Positions 1-6,008 are shown, counted from the first letter of the stretch. The stretch: DNA of 6,130 nt from an uncultured Rhodospirillales bacterium (GCA_903928045.1 CAIYPH010000633.1:1-6130), one strand, 5' to 3'. The notes: generated from the letters alone by a model not told the origin. Numbers and translations: made by a program.

Positions 1-36
1 AGCTTCGTGATCGACGGCGGGTATTCGCTTTTCTAG
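1..36 (+). CDS. C-terminal end of a short-chain dehydrogenase/reductase (partial)
   Basis: Only the last 11 codons and the TAG stop are inside the window; the gene begins to the left. The tail reads SFVIDGGYSLF. A V-(I/V)-D-G-G-(Y/F)-S ending is typical of classical SDR-family NAD(P)-dependent oxidoreductases, where the DGG turn lies close to the C-terminus after the last strand of the Rossmann fold. Nothing can be said about substrate, because the TGxxxGxG and YxxxK motifs lie outside. The stop codon (34-36) overlaps the stop of the convergent amidohydrolase (33-35) on a shared CTAG. The reading frame and motif are clear, but a fragment this short could belong to a different family by chance. 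Confidence 0.7.
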   Translation, partial: SFVIDGGYSLF

Positions 37-1283
37 ACCAGCCCGGCCTCGGCCAGCACGGCGTCCGCCAGGGTCATCATCCCCGCCGTCGCCCATTCCG
101 GCGTGATGCTTTCGGCCTCGTTGTGGCTGATGCCGCCATGGCAGGGGCAGAACAGCATCACGCTCGGCACTTTGCGCGCCATGTACACCGCGTCATGCCC
201 GATCGCGGTTGGCATGTCCTTGAAGCGGTAGCCGCGGGCGGATGCGGCATCGCGCAGGCGCTGGGCGAGAGGGGCGGCGAATTGGGTGAGCGGCGCGTGC
301 CAGAAATCCAGCACCTCGATGGAGAGGCGGCGCTGGGCGGCGATGGCGGCGGCGCGGGATTTGATCTCGGCGCCCATCCAGGCGAGCCGCTCGGGGTCAC
401 CATGGCGGGTATCGAGGCTGAACCACACCCGGCCCGGGGCGATATTGCGGCTGGAGGGGTAGACATCGACGACGCCGACAGTGGCGCGGCCAGGTTCGCC
501 GGTGGCGCTGAGGGCGGCGAAGGCGACATCCTCGATGTCGGCGATCAGCCGGGCGGCGCCCATCATCGCATCGCGCCGGCCGATCATCGGGCCGCCGCCA
601 TGGGATTCGGCGCCTTCGATGGTGATTTCGTACCAGCTTTGCGCGAGGGCATGGGTGACGACGCCGAGATCGAGTCCCTCATCCTCAAGCTGCGGCCCCT
701 GCTCGATATGGAGCTCGAAATAGGCGCCGAGGGATTGCAGGTCCTGCGGCGAGGCGGCCCCCTGCCAGCCGATGCGGCGGAGTTCCTCGCCGAACGCCTT
801 GCCCTCGGCATCGCGCTTGGCGAGGATCTCCTCCTCGGTGAACAGGCCCATGGCGCCACCGCTGCCCATCATCGGCGGGGAGAAGCGGGCGCCTTCCTCG
901 TTGGTCCAGTTGATCAGCACCAGCGGCGCCTCGGTCTCGGCGCCGGCCTCGTGCAAAGCGCGCATGAGTTCGAGGCCCGCGAGCACGCCGAGAATGCCGT
1001 CGAACTTGCCGCCGGTCGGCTGGGTATCGAGATGGCTGCCGATCGCAACCGCGCGGCGGGACGGGTCACGCCCGGGCCGGGTGAACACCATGTTGCCGAG
1101 CCGGTCGACGCTGAGGGTCATCCCCACCGCCTCGCCCCAGCGTTGGAAGAGCGCCCTGCCCTCCCCGTCGAGATCGGTGAGGGTCTGGCGATTGCAGCCG
1201 CCCTTGGCGGTGCCGCCGATGCGGGCGATTTCCATCAGGCTGTCCCACAGCCGGTCGCCGTTGAGGGGGATGTTGCTGGACAT
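33..1283 (-). CDS. M20-family Zn-dependent amidohydrolase (N-carbamoyl-L-amino acid hydrolase / allantoate amidohydrolase class)
   Basis: 416-residue cytoplasmic metallohydrolase of the HyuC/AllC-like group, which cleaves N-carbamoyl amino acids, ureido acids or allantoate, releasing ammonia and CO2 or the free amino acid. The length is normal for the group. By family knowledge the dinuclear metal ligands are probably H84 (in GSHLDTQ), D95 (in GGKFDG), E129 or E130 (in NEEGARF), H192 (in ELHIEQGP) and H387 (in GISHNEAE); all are present. The dimerisation/lid domain carries H228 (AESHGGGPM), N280 (SRNIAPG) and R293 (DTRH), matching the usual substrate-contact positions. Start: ATG at 1283, 13 bp after the upstream gene, with a GAGG Shine-Dalgarno (1295-1298) inside that gene's stop. 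A much longer reading frame continues upstream to 1862, but that part is a shadow of the binding-protein gene. Exact substrate cannot be read from the sequence. Confidence 0.93.
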   Translation of the reverse strand: MSSNIPLNGDRLWDSLMEIARIGGTAKGGCNRQTLTDLDGEGRALFQRWGEAVGMTLSVDRLGNMVFTRPGRDPSRRAVAIGSHLDTQPTGGKFDGILGVLAGLELMRALHEAGAETEAPLVLINWTNEEGARFSPPMMGSGGAMGLFTEEEILAKRDAEGKAFGEELRRIGWQGAASPQDLQSLGAYFELHIEQGPQLEDEGLDLGVVTHALAQSWYEITIEGAESHGGGPMIGRRDAMMGAARLIADIEDVAFAALSATGEPGRATVGVVDVYPSSRNIAPGRVWFSLDTRHGDPERLAWMGAEIKSRAAAIAAQRRLSIEVLDFWHAPLTQFAAPLAQRLRDAASARGYRFKDMPTAIGHDAVYMARKVPSVMLFCPCHGGISHNEAESITPEWATAGMMTLADAVLAEAGLV

Positions 1284-1296
1284 GGTGGGGTGATCC

Positions 1297-2865
1297 TCAG
1301 GCGCGGGTGATGTCGTAGTATTGCGGGAAGCCCATGCGCACGCCGGTGAGGCTCTTATGCCAGGCGGCCGGGAAATAGGTGACGCCGAGCGGCAGATAGG
1401 GCACGTCCTGCCAGAACTGGCGCTGGATTTCGACGCAGATGCTGCGCTGCGCCGTCGCGTCGGGAGCGGTGAACCAGGCAGCGCGCAGCTCCTCCATGCA
1501 GGGCATGCTCGGCCAGCCGAACCACGCCTTGTCGCCATTGCCGCGGATGCCGAGCTGGGCGGCGGGGTCGAAATTATTGGTGCCGTTGAGGTAGGTGAAG
1601 AACACATGCCAACCGCCCTCGGACGGCGCTTTCCGGTTGGCGCGACGCTGGATGACGGTGCCCCAATCGGTCGTCTGCAGATCGACGTTGAAGCCGAGCC
1701 GGCGGAACAGGTCGCCGGCGACCTGGGCGAGCGCGTTGACGCCGGGGTTGTCGGTCGGCGCGAGCAGCACGATCTTTTCGCCTTTGTAGCCGGCCGCCAC
1801 GATGTCCCGGCGAGCCTTCTCGACGTCTCGCGGGCCGGTGAGCACCGCGATGCCCTCCTCACTCGCCATCGGCGCGCCGGGGCAGAAGACGCCGACGCGG
1901 TCCTGCCATAGGTTGCGCTCGTCGCCGTTCACCGCCTGCATGAACTCGGCCTGATCGACTGCGCCGAGGATTGAGCGGCGGATCGCCGGGTTGTCGAAGG
2001 GCGGGAAGAGATGGTTGAAGCGCAGGCAGCCGATGCCGCCGGCGCGGTCCAGCACCTCGATGGTGAATTTGCCGGCTTTGCGCAGCGGCGGGAGTTGGTC
2101 GGGCGTCGGGGTTTCCCAGAAATCGACTTCGCCGTTGCGCAGCGCGTTGGCCGCGGTCTGGGTGTCGGGGATGACGTGGTATTCGAGGCGATCGAAATGC
2201 ACGCGCTTCGGCCCGGCGGTAAAGCTCGCCGGCCCGTCGGGGCGCGGCACGTAGCCGGCGAAGCGCTCGTAGACCAGCCGCGAGCCCACAACGCGCTCAT
2301 CGGCGCGGAAACGGAAGGGGCCGGATCCGACCATGTCGCTCACCTGCTTCGCCGGGTCGGTCAGCGCCAGGCGTTCGGGCATGATGCAGGGCATCGGTGT
2401 TCCGGTCTTGCCGAGCGCATTGGGCAGCAGGGGGAATGGGCGCTTGAGGCGGAAGCGGAAGGTCTTGTCGTCGACCGTGGACAACTCATCGGTCGCATCC
2501 ATCAGCGCCTGGCCGAAGGCATCGCGCGCGGCGAAGCGGCGGATGGAGGGCACCACGTCGCGCGCGCGGACGGGTTCGCCGTCATGAAATTTCAGACCGT
2601 CGCGCAACGTGATGGTCCATTGCCGCCCGTCGTTCTCGATGACGTGGCCGGCGACCATTTGGGGCTGGATGGCGTAGCTGGCGTCCTGTCCCCACAGCGT
2701 GTCGAAGACGAGGTAGCCGTGGTTGCGGGTATTGGTGGCGGTGGTCCAGACCGGATCGAGCGCCGCGGGGTCGCTTTCCGGGATCACTTTGAGGACACGC
2801 GCCGGCTCGGCCCGGACGGTGACCGGGGCGGCAAGGGTGGCGGCGAGGAAGGCGCGGCGTTGCAT
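1297..2865 (-). CDS. ABC transporter substrate-binding protein, family 5 (peptide/nickel type), Tat-exported
   Basis: 522-residue periplasmic receptor of the DppA/OppA-like SBP_bac_5 family, which captures peptides or other small solutes for an ABC importer. The N-terminus MQRRAFLAATLAAPVTVRAEP is a short Tat-type signal: RRAFL fits the twin-arginine pattern, then a hydrophobic stretch, then a likely cleavage after VRA (residue 19). Family features follow in order: LKVIPESDPAALDPVWTT near residue 25, IQPQMVAGHVIENDGRQWTITLRDGLKFHDGEPV (residues 66-99, quoted in pieces: LRDGLKFHDGEPV is the hallmark), VGSGPFRF (179-186), ALRNGEVDFW (241-250) and FNHLFPPFDNPAIRRSI (283-299). Start ATG has AGAGG just upstream. 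It is the first gene of a leftward pair with the amidohydrolase. No permease or ATPase gene lies nearby in the window, so it is an orphan receptor here or its partners are elsewhere. Ligand unknown. Confidence 0.93.
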   Translation of the reverse strand: MQRRAFLAATLAAPVTVRAEPARVLKVIPESDPAALDPVWTTATNTRNHGYLVFDTLWGQDASYAIQPQMVAGHVIENDGRQWTITLRDGLKFHDGEPVRARDVVPSIRRFAARDAFGQALMDATDELSTVDDKTFRFRLKRPFPLLPNALGKTGTPMPCIMPERLALTDPAKQVSDMVGSGPFRFRADERVVGSRLVYERFAGYVPRPDGPASFTAGPKRVHFDRLEYHVIPDTQTAANALRNGEVDFWETPTPDQLPPLRKAGKFTIEVLDRAGGIGCLRFNHLFPPFDNPAIRRSILGAVDQAEFMQAVNGDERNLWQDRVGVFCPGAPMASEEGIAVLTGPRDVEKARRDIVAAGYKGEKIVLLAPTDNPGVNALAQVAGDLFRRLGFNVDLQTTDWGTVIQRRANRKAPSEGGWHVFFTYLNGTNNFDPAAQLGIRGNGDKAWFGWPSMPCMEELRAAWFTAPDATAQRSICVEIQRQFWQDVPYLPLGVTYFPAAWHKSLTGVRMGFPQYYDITRA

Positions 2866-2895
2866 CGGGGCCTCTGGATCAGGGGAATGGCCCCG
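2866..2895 (-). repeat. 7-bp inverted repeat flanking the ribosome-binding site of the binding-protein gene
   Basis: CGGGGCC at 2866-2872 and GGCCCCG at 2889-2895 are perfect reverse complements separated by 16 bases. On the leftward transcript the second arm sits directly before the ATG and includes part of the AGAGG Shine-Dalgarno. If the transcript starts far enough upstream to include both arms, the stem would cover the ribosome-binding site. That the repeat exists is read directly; a regulatory role is inference, and GC-rich DNA yields such repeats by chance. Confidence 0.4.
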
Positions 2896-2911
2896 GTGCT
2901 ATAGCATCGGG
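2892..2911. promoter_or_regulatory. 20-bp palindrome in divergent intergenic region, candidate operator/promoter
   Basis: CCCGGTGCTATAGCATCGGG is an inverted repeat with no spacer, centred between 2901 and 2902, with 9 of 10 base pairs matched (only 2896/2907 fails). It lies in the 75-bp gap between the divergent starts of the binding-protein gene and the kinase gene. The core TGCTATAGCA is the only AT-containing block in a very GC-rich gap and resembles a -10 element on both strands (CTATAG). I see no good -35 on either side. A dimeric repressor site overlapping two divergent promoters is the natural reading; no regulator gene is in the window. Confidence 0.45.
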
Positions 2912-2927
2912 CACGGATCGGCGAAGC

Positions 2928-2931
2928 GGAG
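2928..2931 (+). promoter_or_regulatory. Shine-Dalgarno supporting GTG start of the sugar kinase
   Basis: GGAG, 9 bases before the GTG at 2941. No in-frame ATG lies close by and the family's N-terminal beta strand (IICLGHAALD) begins at residue 5, so this site fixes the GTG as the start. Confidence 0.6.
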
Positions 2932-2940
2932 TGTGCGGGT

Positions 2941-3834
2941 GTGACGGCGACAATTATCTGCCTCGGGCATGCAGCGCTCGACCGGATCTACCGGATCGGC
3001 GCGTTTCCTCCCTCGCCGCAGAAGGTGCTGGCGCAGGGCTTCGAGGAGGCCGGCGGCGGGATGGCCGCAAATGCCGCGGTGGCGGCGGCGCGGCTGGGCG
3101 GGCGGGTCGCGTTCTACAGCCGGATCGGTGACGACCTGGCGGGGCGGGCGATCCGGCAGGGGTTGCAGGACGAGGGGATCGATACCGCCGGGTTGCGGGC
3201 CTTCGCGGGCGGGCGCTCGTCGACGTCGGCGGTGATCGTCGATGGCGCCGGAGAGCGGCTACTGGTGAGCGATCGCGGCGCCGGGCTCGACGCCGGGGCG
3301 GAGGGGGTGGACTTCGCGCCGGTGACTACGGCGCGGGTGGTGCTGGCCGATGTGCGCTGGCCGGCGGGCGCCGGGGCGCTGTTCACAGCGGCGCGGGCGG
3401 CGGGGGTGACGACGGTGCTGGATGCCGATATCGGAGCCGGCGACGCGCTGCATGGGCTGCTGGCACTGGCCGATTTCGCGCTGTTCTCGGCACCGGGGTT
3501 GCAGGAGTTCGCGCCGGGGGACATCGCGGCGGGCCTGGCGCTGGCGGGGGGGCTGGGGCCGCGCCATGTGGGGGTGTCGCAGGGAGCGCGCGGCTATACT
3601 TGGCGCGATCGCGATGGGATGCACCACCTTCCAGCCCGCGAGATCGCGGCGGTGGATACCAGCGGCGCCGGGGATGCGTTCCATGGCGGCTTCACCTGGG
3701 CGCTCGCCGAGGGGATGGACGTGTCGCGCTGCATCGACGTCGGTCAGGCGGTCGCCGCACTGAAATGCTTGGCGCCCGGCAACCGGGCGGGGCTGCCCGG
3801 CCGCGCGGCGCTGGAGGCGTTTCTGGCCGGCTAG
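2941..3834 (+). CDS. PfkB-family carbohydrate kinase, YihV (sulfofructose kinase)-like
   Basis: 297-residue ribokinase-fold kinase, cytoplasmic, transferring phosphate from ATP to a sugar or sugar-like hydroxyl. Length is normal for the family. PfkB signature 1 is visible at residues 38-65 (GGGMAANAAVAAARLGG then SRIGDD); signature 2 is VDTSGAGDAFHGG at 238-250, with the anion-hole GAG and catalytic base D245. From memory of E. coli YihV, the protein shares unusual blocks with it: DRIY (14-17), VVLADVRW (133-140), TVLDADI (158-164), FSAPGL (182-187) and VAALKCLAPGNRAGLP (271-286). This puts it nearer YihV than ribokinase, fructokinase or adenosine kinase, but substrate is not settled: no other sulfoglycolysis gene is in view. 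It starts with GTG behind GGAG, is divergent from the binding-protein gene, and its TAG stop overlaps that of the helicase gene on CTAG. Confidence 0.92.
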   Translation: MTATIICLGHAALDRIYRIGAFPPSPQKVLAQGFEEAGGGMAANAAVAAARLGGRVAFYSRIGDDLAGRAIRQGLQDEGIDTAGLRAFAGGRSSTSAVIVDGAGERLLVSDRGAGLDAGAEGVDFAPVTTARVVLADVRWPAGAGALFTAARAAGVTTVLDADIGAGDALHGLLALADFALFSAPGLQEFAPGDIAAGLALAGGLGPRHVGVSQGARGYTWRDRDGMHHLPAREIAAVDTSGAGDAFHGGFTWALAEGMDVSRCIDVGQAVAALKCLAPGNRAGLPGRAALEAFLAG

Positions 3835-5486
3835 CCCTTGTATTTCTTCTTGTAGTGCGGGCGCGGGGCGGGCGGGGGGGCGCTGTCGGCGCGGGTGATT
3901 TTGGGTTCGTGCGGCGGCAGATTGGCGGCGGCGACGGCGAAGGCATCGGCGACTTCGGCGCGGATTTCGATGCTGGTCTCGGTCGGGAAAATGCGGATCG
4001 CGCCGACGTCGTTCTTGTTGAGCCCGCCGATGCGGCAGATCAGTGGCAGGATCCATTTGGGGTCCGCCCGCTTGTTGCGTCCGACCGCGAGGCGGAACGG
4101 CACGAAGCCGCCGGCGGCGCTGCGCTCGGCCGGGGCCACCCTGCCCTCGCGGACCGCGCGCTCGCCCTCGCGGGGGATTTCGGCCTGGTAGGGCTGGCTG
4201 ATCTCCGCGGCCGGCGGCAGGCGGCGGCGGGCGAGGCGGAGCAGGGCGGCGGCGACCACCACGGGGTCATGGGCTTCGAGCAAGGCCAGCGCATCCTCGC
4301 GCTCGGCGCCCTCAGCCGGCTCGAACATCGGGTCGGTCATGAAGCGCTCGCGATCGCGCAGCGCGATCTCCGCGGCGCCCGGCGCGTTGGACCAGGCGAC
4401 GCGCACCCGGGCTGCCTGGGTGACCTGCTCGGCGCGGCGGCGCTTCGACTGGCCGACGATCAGCACCGAGACGCCCTTGCGCCCGGCCCGGCCGGTGCGG
4501 CCGGAGCGGTGCAGCAGGGTCTCGGGATTGGTCGGCAGGTCGGCATGGACGACGAGATCGAGCGCCGGCAGATCGAGCCCGCGTGCAGCGACATCGGTGC
4601 AGACGCCGACGCGGGCGCGGCCGGAGCGCAGCGCATCCAGCGCGGCGGTGCGTTCGTGCTGGCTCAACTCGCCGGACAGCATGACGGCGGCGAAGCCACG
4701 GTCGAGCAGCGCGCCGTACAGCCGGCGCGTCGCCTCGCGGGTGGCGCAGAATACCAGGGCGCCGGGGGCCTCGTACCAGCGCAGGATGTTGATCAGCGCG
4801 CCCTCGGTCTCGTGGCCGGCGACCAGCATGGCGCGGTATTCGATGTCGTCATGCGGCACCGAGCGGTCGATGGTGTCGATGCGCAGCGCGTTGCGCTGGT
4901 ATTTGCGGGCGAGGGTGGCGATGTCGTGCGGGATGGTGGCCGAGAACATCATGGTGCGGCGTTCGGTCGGCGCGGCGTCGAGGATGACCTCGAGTTCCTC
5001 GCGGAAGCCGAGATCGAGCATTTCGTCCGCCTCGTCCAGCACCACGACGCGGAGCGAGGCGAGGTCGAGATTGCCGCGGCGGAGATGGTCGCCAAGACGG
5101 CCGGGGGTGCCGACGACGATGTGGCAGCCGCCGCGCAGTGCGCGCTCTTCCTGGAAGATGCTCATGCCGCCGACGCAGGAGGCGATGCGGGCACCGGCGT
5201 AGAGCCAGGACAACTCCTCGCGCACCTGCAAGGCGAGTTCACGGGTCGGCGCAATCACCAGGGCGATCGGCTTGCCATCGGTCGGCAGCGCGCCGTCGGG
5301 CAGCAGGGTGGCGGCGGCGGCGAGGCCGAAGGCGACGGTCTTGCCGGAGCCGGTGCGGGCGGAGACCAGAAGGTCGCGGCCCAGGGCCTCGGGTTGCAGC
5401 ACGGCGGATTGCACCGCGGTCGGTTCGAGATAGTCGCGCGCGACGAGCGCCGCGTCGAGCACGGGATGGACTTGGGGAAAGGGCAT
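3831..5486 (-). CDS. DEAD-box ATP-dependent RNA helicase with DbpA-like C-terminal RNA-binding domain
   Basis: 551 residues from the ATG at 5486. It unwinds or remodels RNA using ATP; relatives (CsdA/DeaD, DbpA) act in ribosome assembly, RNA decay and cold adaptation. All helicase motifs are intact, numbered from this ATG: Q motif YLEPTAVQ (19-26), Walker A ARTGSGKT (43-50), PTREL (80-84), TPGRL (127-131), DEAD (151-154), SAT (182-184), VFCATR (245-250), TDVAARGLD (297-305), HRSGRTGRAG (326-335). After a linker, RLAVGRNKRADPKWILPLI to about residue 517 matches the DbpA/CsdA RNA-binding domain, and the protein ends in a basic tail HYKKKYKG. Start is uncertain: the family usually opens MPFP..HP.L, favouring 5486, but that ATG has no Shine-Dalgarno, whereas an in-frame GTG at 5519 (11 residues longer) has TAAGG 6 bases upstream. 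It follows the unknown gene on the same strand and converges on the kinase. Confidence 0.95.
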   Translation of the reverse strand: MPFPQVHPVLDAALVARDYLEPTAVQSAVLQPEALGRDLLVSARTGSGKTVAFGLAAAATLLPDGALPTDGKPIALVIAPTRELALQVREELSWLYAGARIASCVGGMSIFQEERALRGGCHIVVGTPGRLGDHLRRGNLDLASLRVVVLDEADEMLDLGFREELEVILDAAPTERRTMMFSATIPHDIATLARKYQRNALRIDTIDRSVPHDDIEYRAMLVAGHETEGALINILRWYEAPGALVFCATREATRRLYGALLDRGFAAVMLSGELSQHERTAALDALRSGRARVGVCTDVAARGLDLPALDLVVHADLPTNPETLLHRSGRTGRAGRKGVSVLIVGQSKRRRAEQVTQAARVRVAWSNAPGAAEIALRDRERFMTDPMFEPAEGAEREDALALLEAHDPVVVAAALLRLARRRLPPAAEISQPYQAEIPREGERAVREGRVAPAERSAAGGFVPFRLAVGRNKRADPKWILPLICRIGGLNKNDVGAIRIFPTETSIEIRAEVADAFAVAAANLPPHEPKITRADSAPPPAPRPHYKKKYKG

Positions 5487-5525
5487 TTGCGGCGGATAGG
5501 CGCATCCGGGCCACAACACAAACCG

Positions 5526-5530
5526 CCTTA
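5526..5530 (-). promoter_or_regulatory. Shine-Dalgarno for an alternative GTG start (5519) of the helicase
   Basis: TAAGG on the leftward strand, 6 bases before GTG at 5517-5519, which is in frame with the helicase. It is the only ribosome-binding site visible near either candidate start. Using it would add MLWPGCAYPPQ, which does not look like conserved family sequence. The 55-bp gap it lies in (5520-5574) holds no other feature I can support. Confidence 0.4.
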
Positions 5531-5574
5531 CGTCATACCCGCTGCGCCCAAGCGCGTACGCCCGCGCATCGCCC

Positions 5575-5946
5575 TCAGGCCATGCCGGTTATCCAGCCCG
5601 AATTGGTCGCATCTCGCCCAGGCGGCCCCCGCCCGAACGCGACAAGCCAGGCCTCAGCCCACAAGCCGCGCGGCCGCACGCGCAGCAGGAAGCGCGTGCG
5701 AAACCGCCCCTGCCCCGCCCGCCACGGCGCCGGCACCGCGACCCATTCCACCATTTCGGCAAAGAGATCCTCCGCCGCGGCGCGCGTGGCCTCCAGCACG
5801 GGTGTCATCGTCCCATCGAGCGCGGTTGCATCCCGCGGCGCGCGCCAGCCACCGAGCAGGGCGGCCAGCAGAACGCGGAGCATCGCGCCGACGATGTCGG
5901 CGATGCCCAGGCGGACGTCCGGGGAAGGGTGGCGCGGTCGGGTCAT
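5575..5946 (-). CDS. Hypothetical protein of 123 residues, basic, unknown function
   Basis: I do not recognise the family. The gene is likely real: third codon positions are strongly G/C, unlike the AT-rich DNA just upstream, it has a promoter-like sequence and a Shine-Dalgarno, and its frame is intact from ATG to TGA. Residues 14-33 (GIADIVGAMLRVLLAALLGG) form a mostly hydrophobic segment that could be a membrane-associated or amphipathic helix, though D17 and R24 weaken a transmembrane call. Residues 50-70 look helical and acidic (EATRAAAEDLFAEMVEW). The second half is arginine- and tryptophan-rich (RFRTRFLLRVRPRGLWAEAW) and looks like alternating beta strands. No cysteine or metal-binding cluster is present. 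It lies 55-88 bp upstream of the helicase on the same strand, depending on which helicase start is used, so co-transcription is plausible but not shown. Confidence 0.75.
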   Translation of the reverse strand: MTRPRHPSPDVRLGIADIVGAMLRVLLAALLGGWRAPRDATALDGTMTPVLEATRAAAEDLFAEMVEWVAVPAPWRAGQGRFRTRFLLRVRPRGLWAEAWLVAFGRGPPGRDATNSGWITGMA

Positions 5947-5959
5947 AAGGTGATGGTCA

Positions 5960-5965
5960 CTCCTA
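5960..5965 (-). promoter_or_regulatory. Shine-Dalgarno of the hypothetical gene, with long spacing
   Basis: TAGGAG on the leftward strand, a strong match to the anti-Shine-Dalgarno, but 13 bases from the ATG at 5946, longer than the usual 5-10. No alternative start lies nearer in that frame; a GTG abutting it opens only a 5-codon frame ending in a TGA that overlaps the ATG. Confidence 0.5.
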
Positions 5966-5979
5966 ATTTCGTCGTGGAG

Positions 5980-6008
5980 TTTATATATAACTTTTCTGTT
6001 CCGTGCAA
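5980..6008 (-). promoter_or_regulatory. Sigma70-type promoter for the hypothetical gene (and possibly the helicase)
   Basis: On the leftward strand TTGCAC (6003-6008) and TATAAA (5980-5985) are separated by exactly 17 bases. The -10 matches consensus at 5 of 6 positions and the -35 at its conserved TTG. It sits in the most AT-rich stretch of the window, and transcription would begin about 25-30 bases before the ATG at 5946, leaving room for the TAGGAG site. This is the best-looking promoter in the window; activity is inferred. Confidence 0.55.

Noticed and set aside
123..1310. 395-codon rightward open frame opposite the amidohydrolase
   Set aside because: Antisense shadow of a gene with all catalytic motifs; composition is Ala/Gly/His-rich without domains.
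1284..1862. 193-codon in-frame N-terminal extension of the amidohydrolase
   Set aside because: It is out of frame but fully inside the binding-protein gene, is low-complexity Arg/Ser/Pro-rich, and the family's normal N-terminus begins at the ATG at 1283.
2011..2904. 297-codon rightward open frame opposite the binding-protein gene
   Set aside because: Antisense shadow; it also ends inside the divergent control region and shows no family motif.
3259..4056. 265-codon leftward open frame spanning the kinase 3' part and helicase 3' part
   Set aside because: Crosses two well-supported genes, is Arg/Pro/His-rich and has no recognisable domain.
3600..5948. 782-codon rightward open frame opposite the helicase and unknown gene
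   Set aside because: Antisense shadow: GC-rich codons on the real strand remove stops opposite. The translation is Ala/Gly/Arg-rich with no recognisable domain, while the leftward strand encodes complete helicase motifs.
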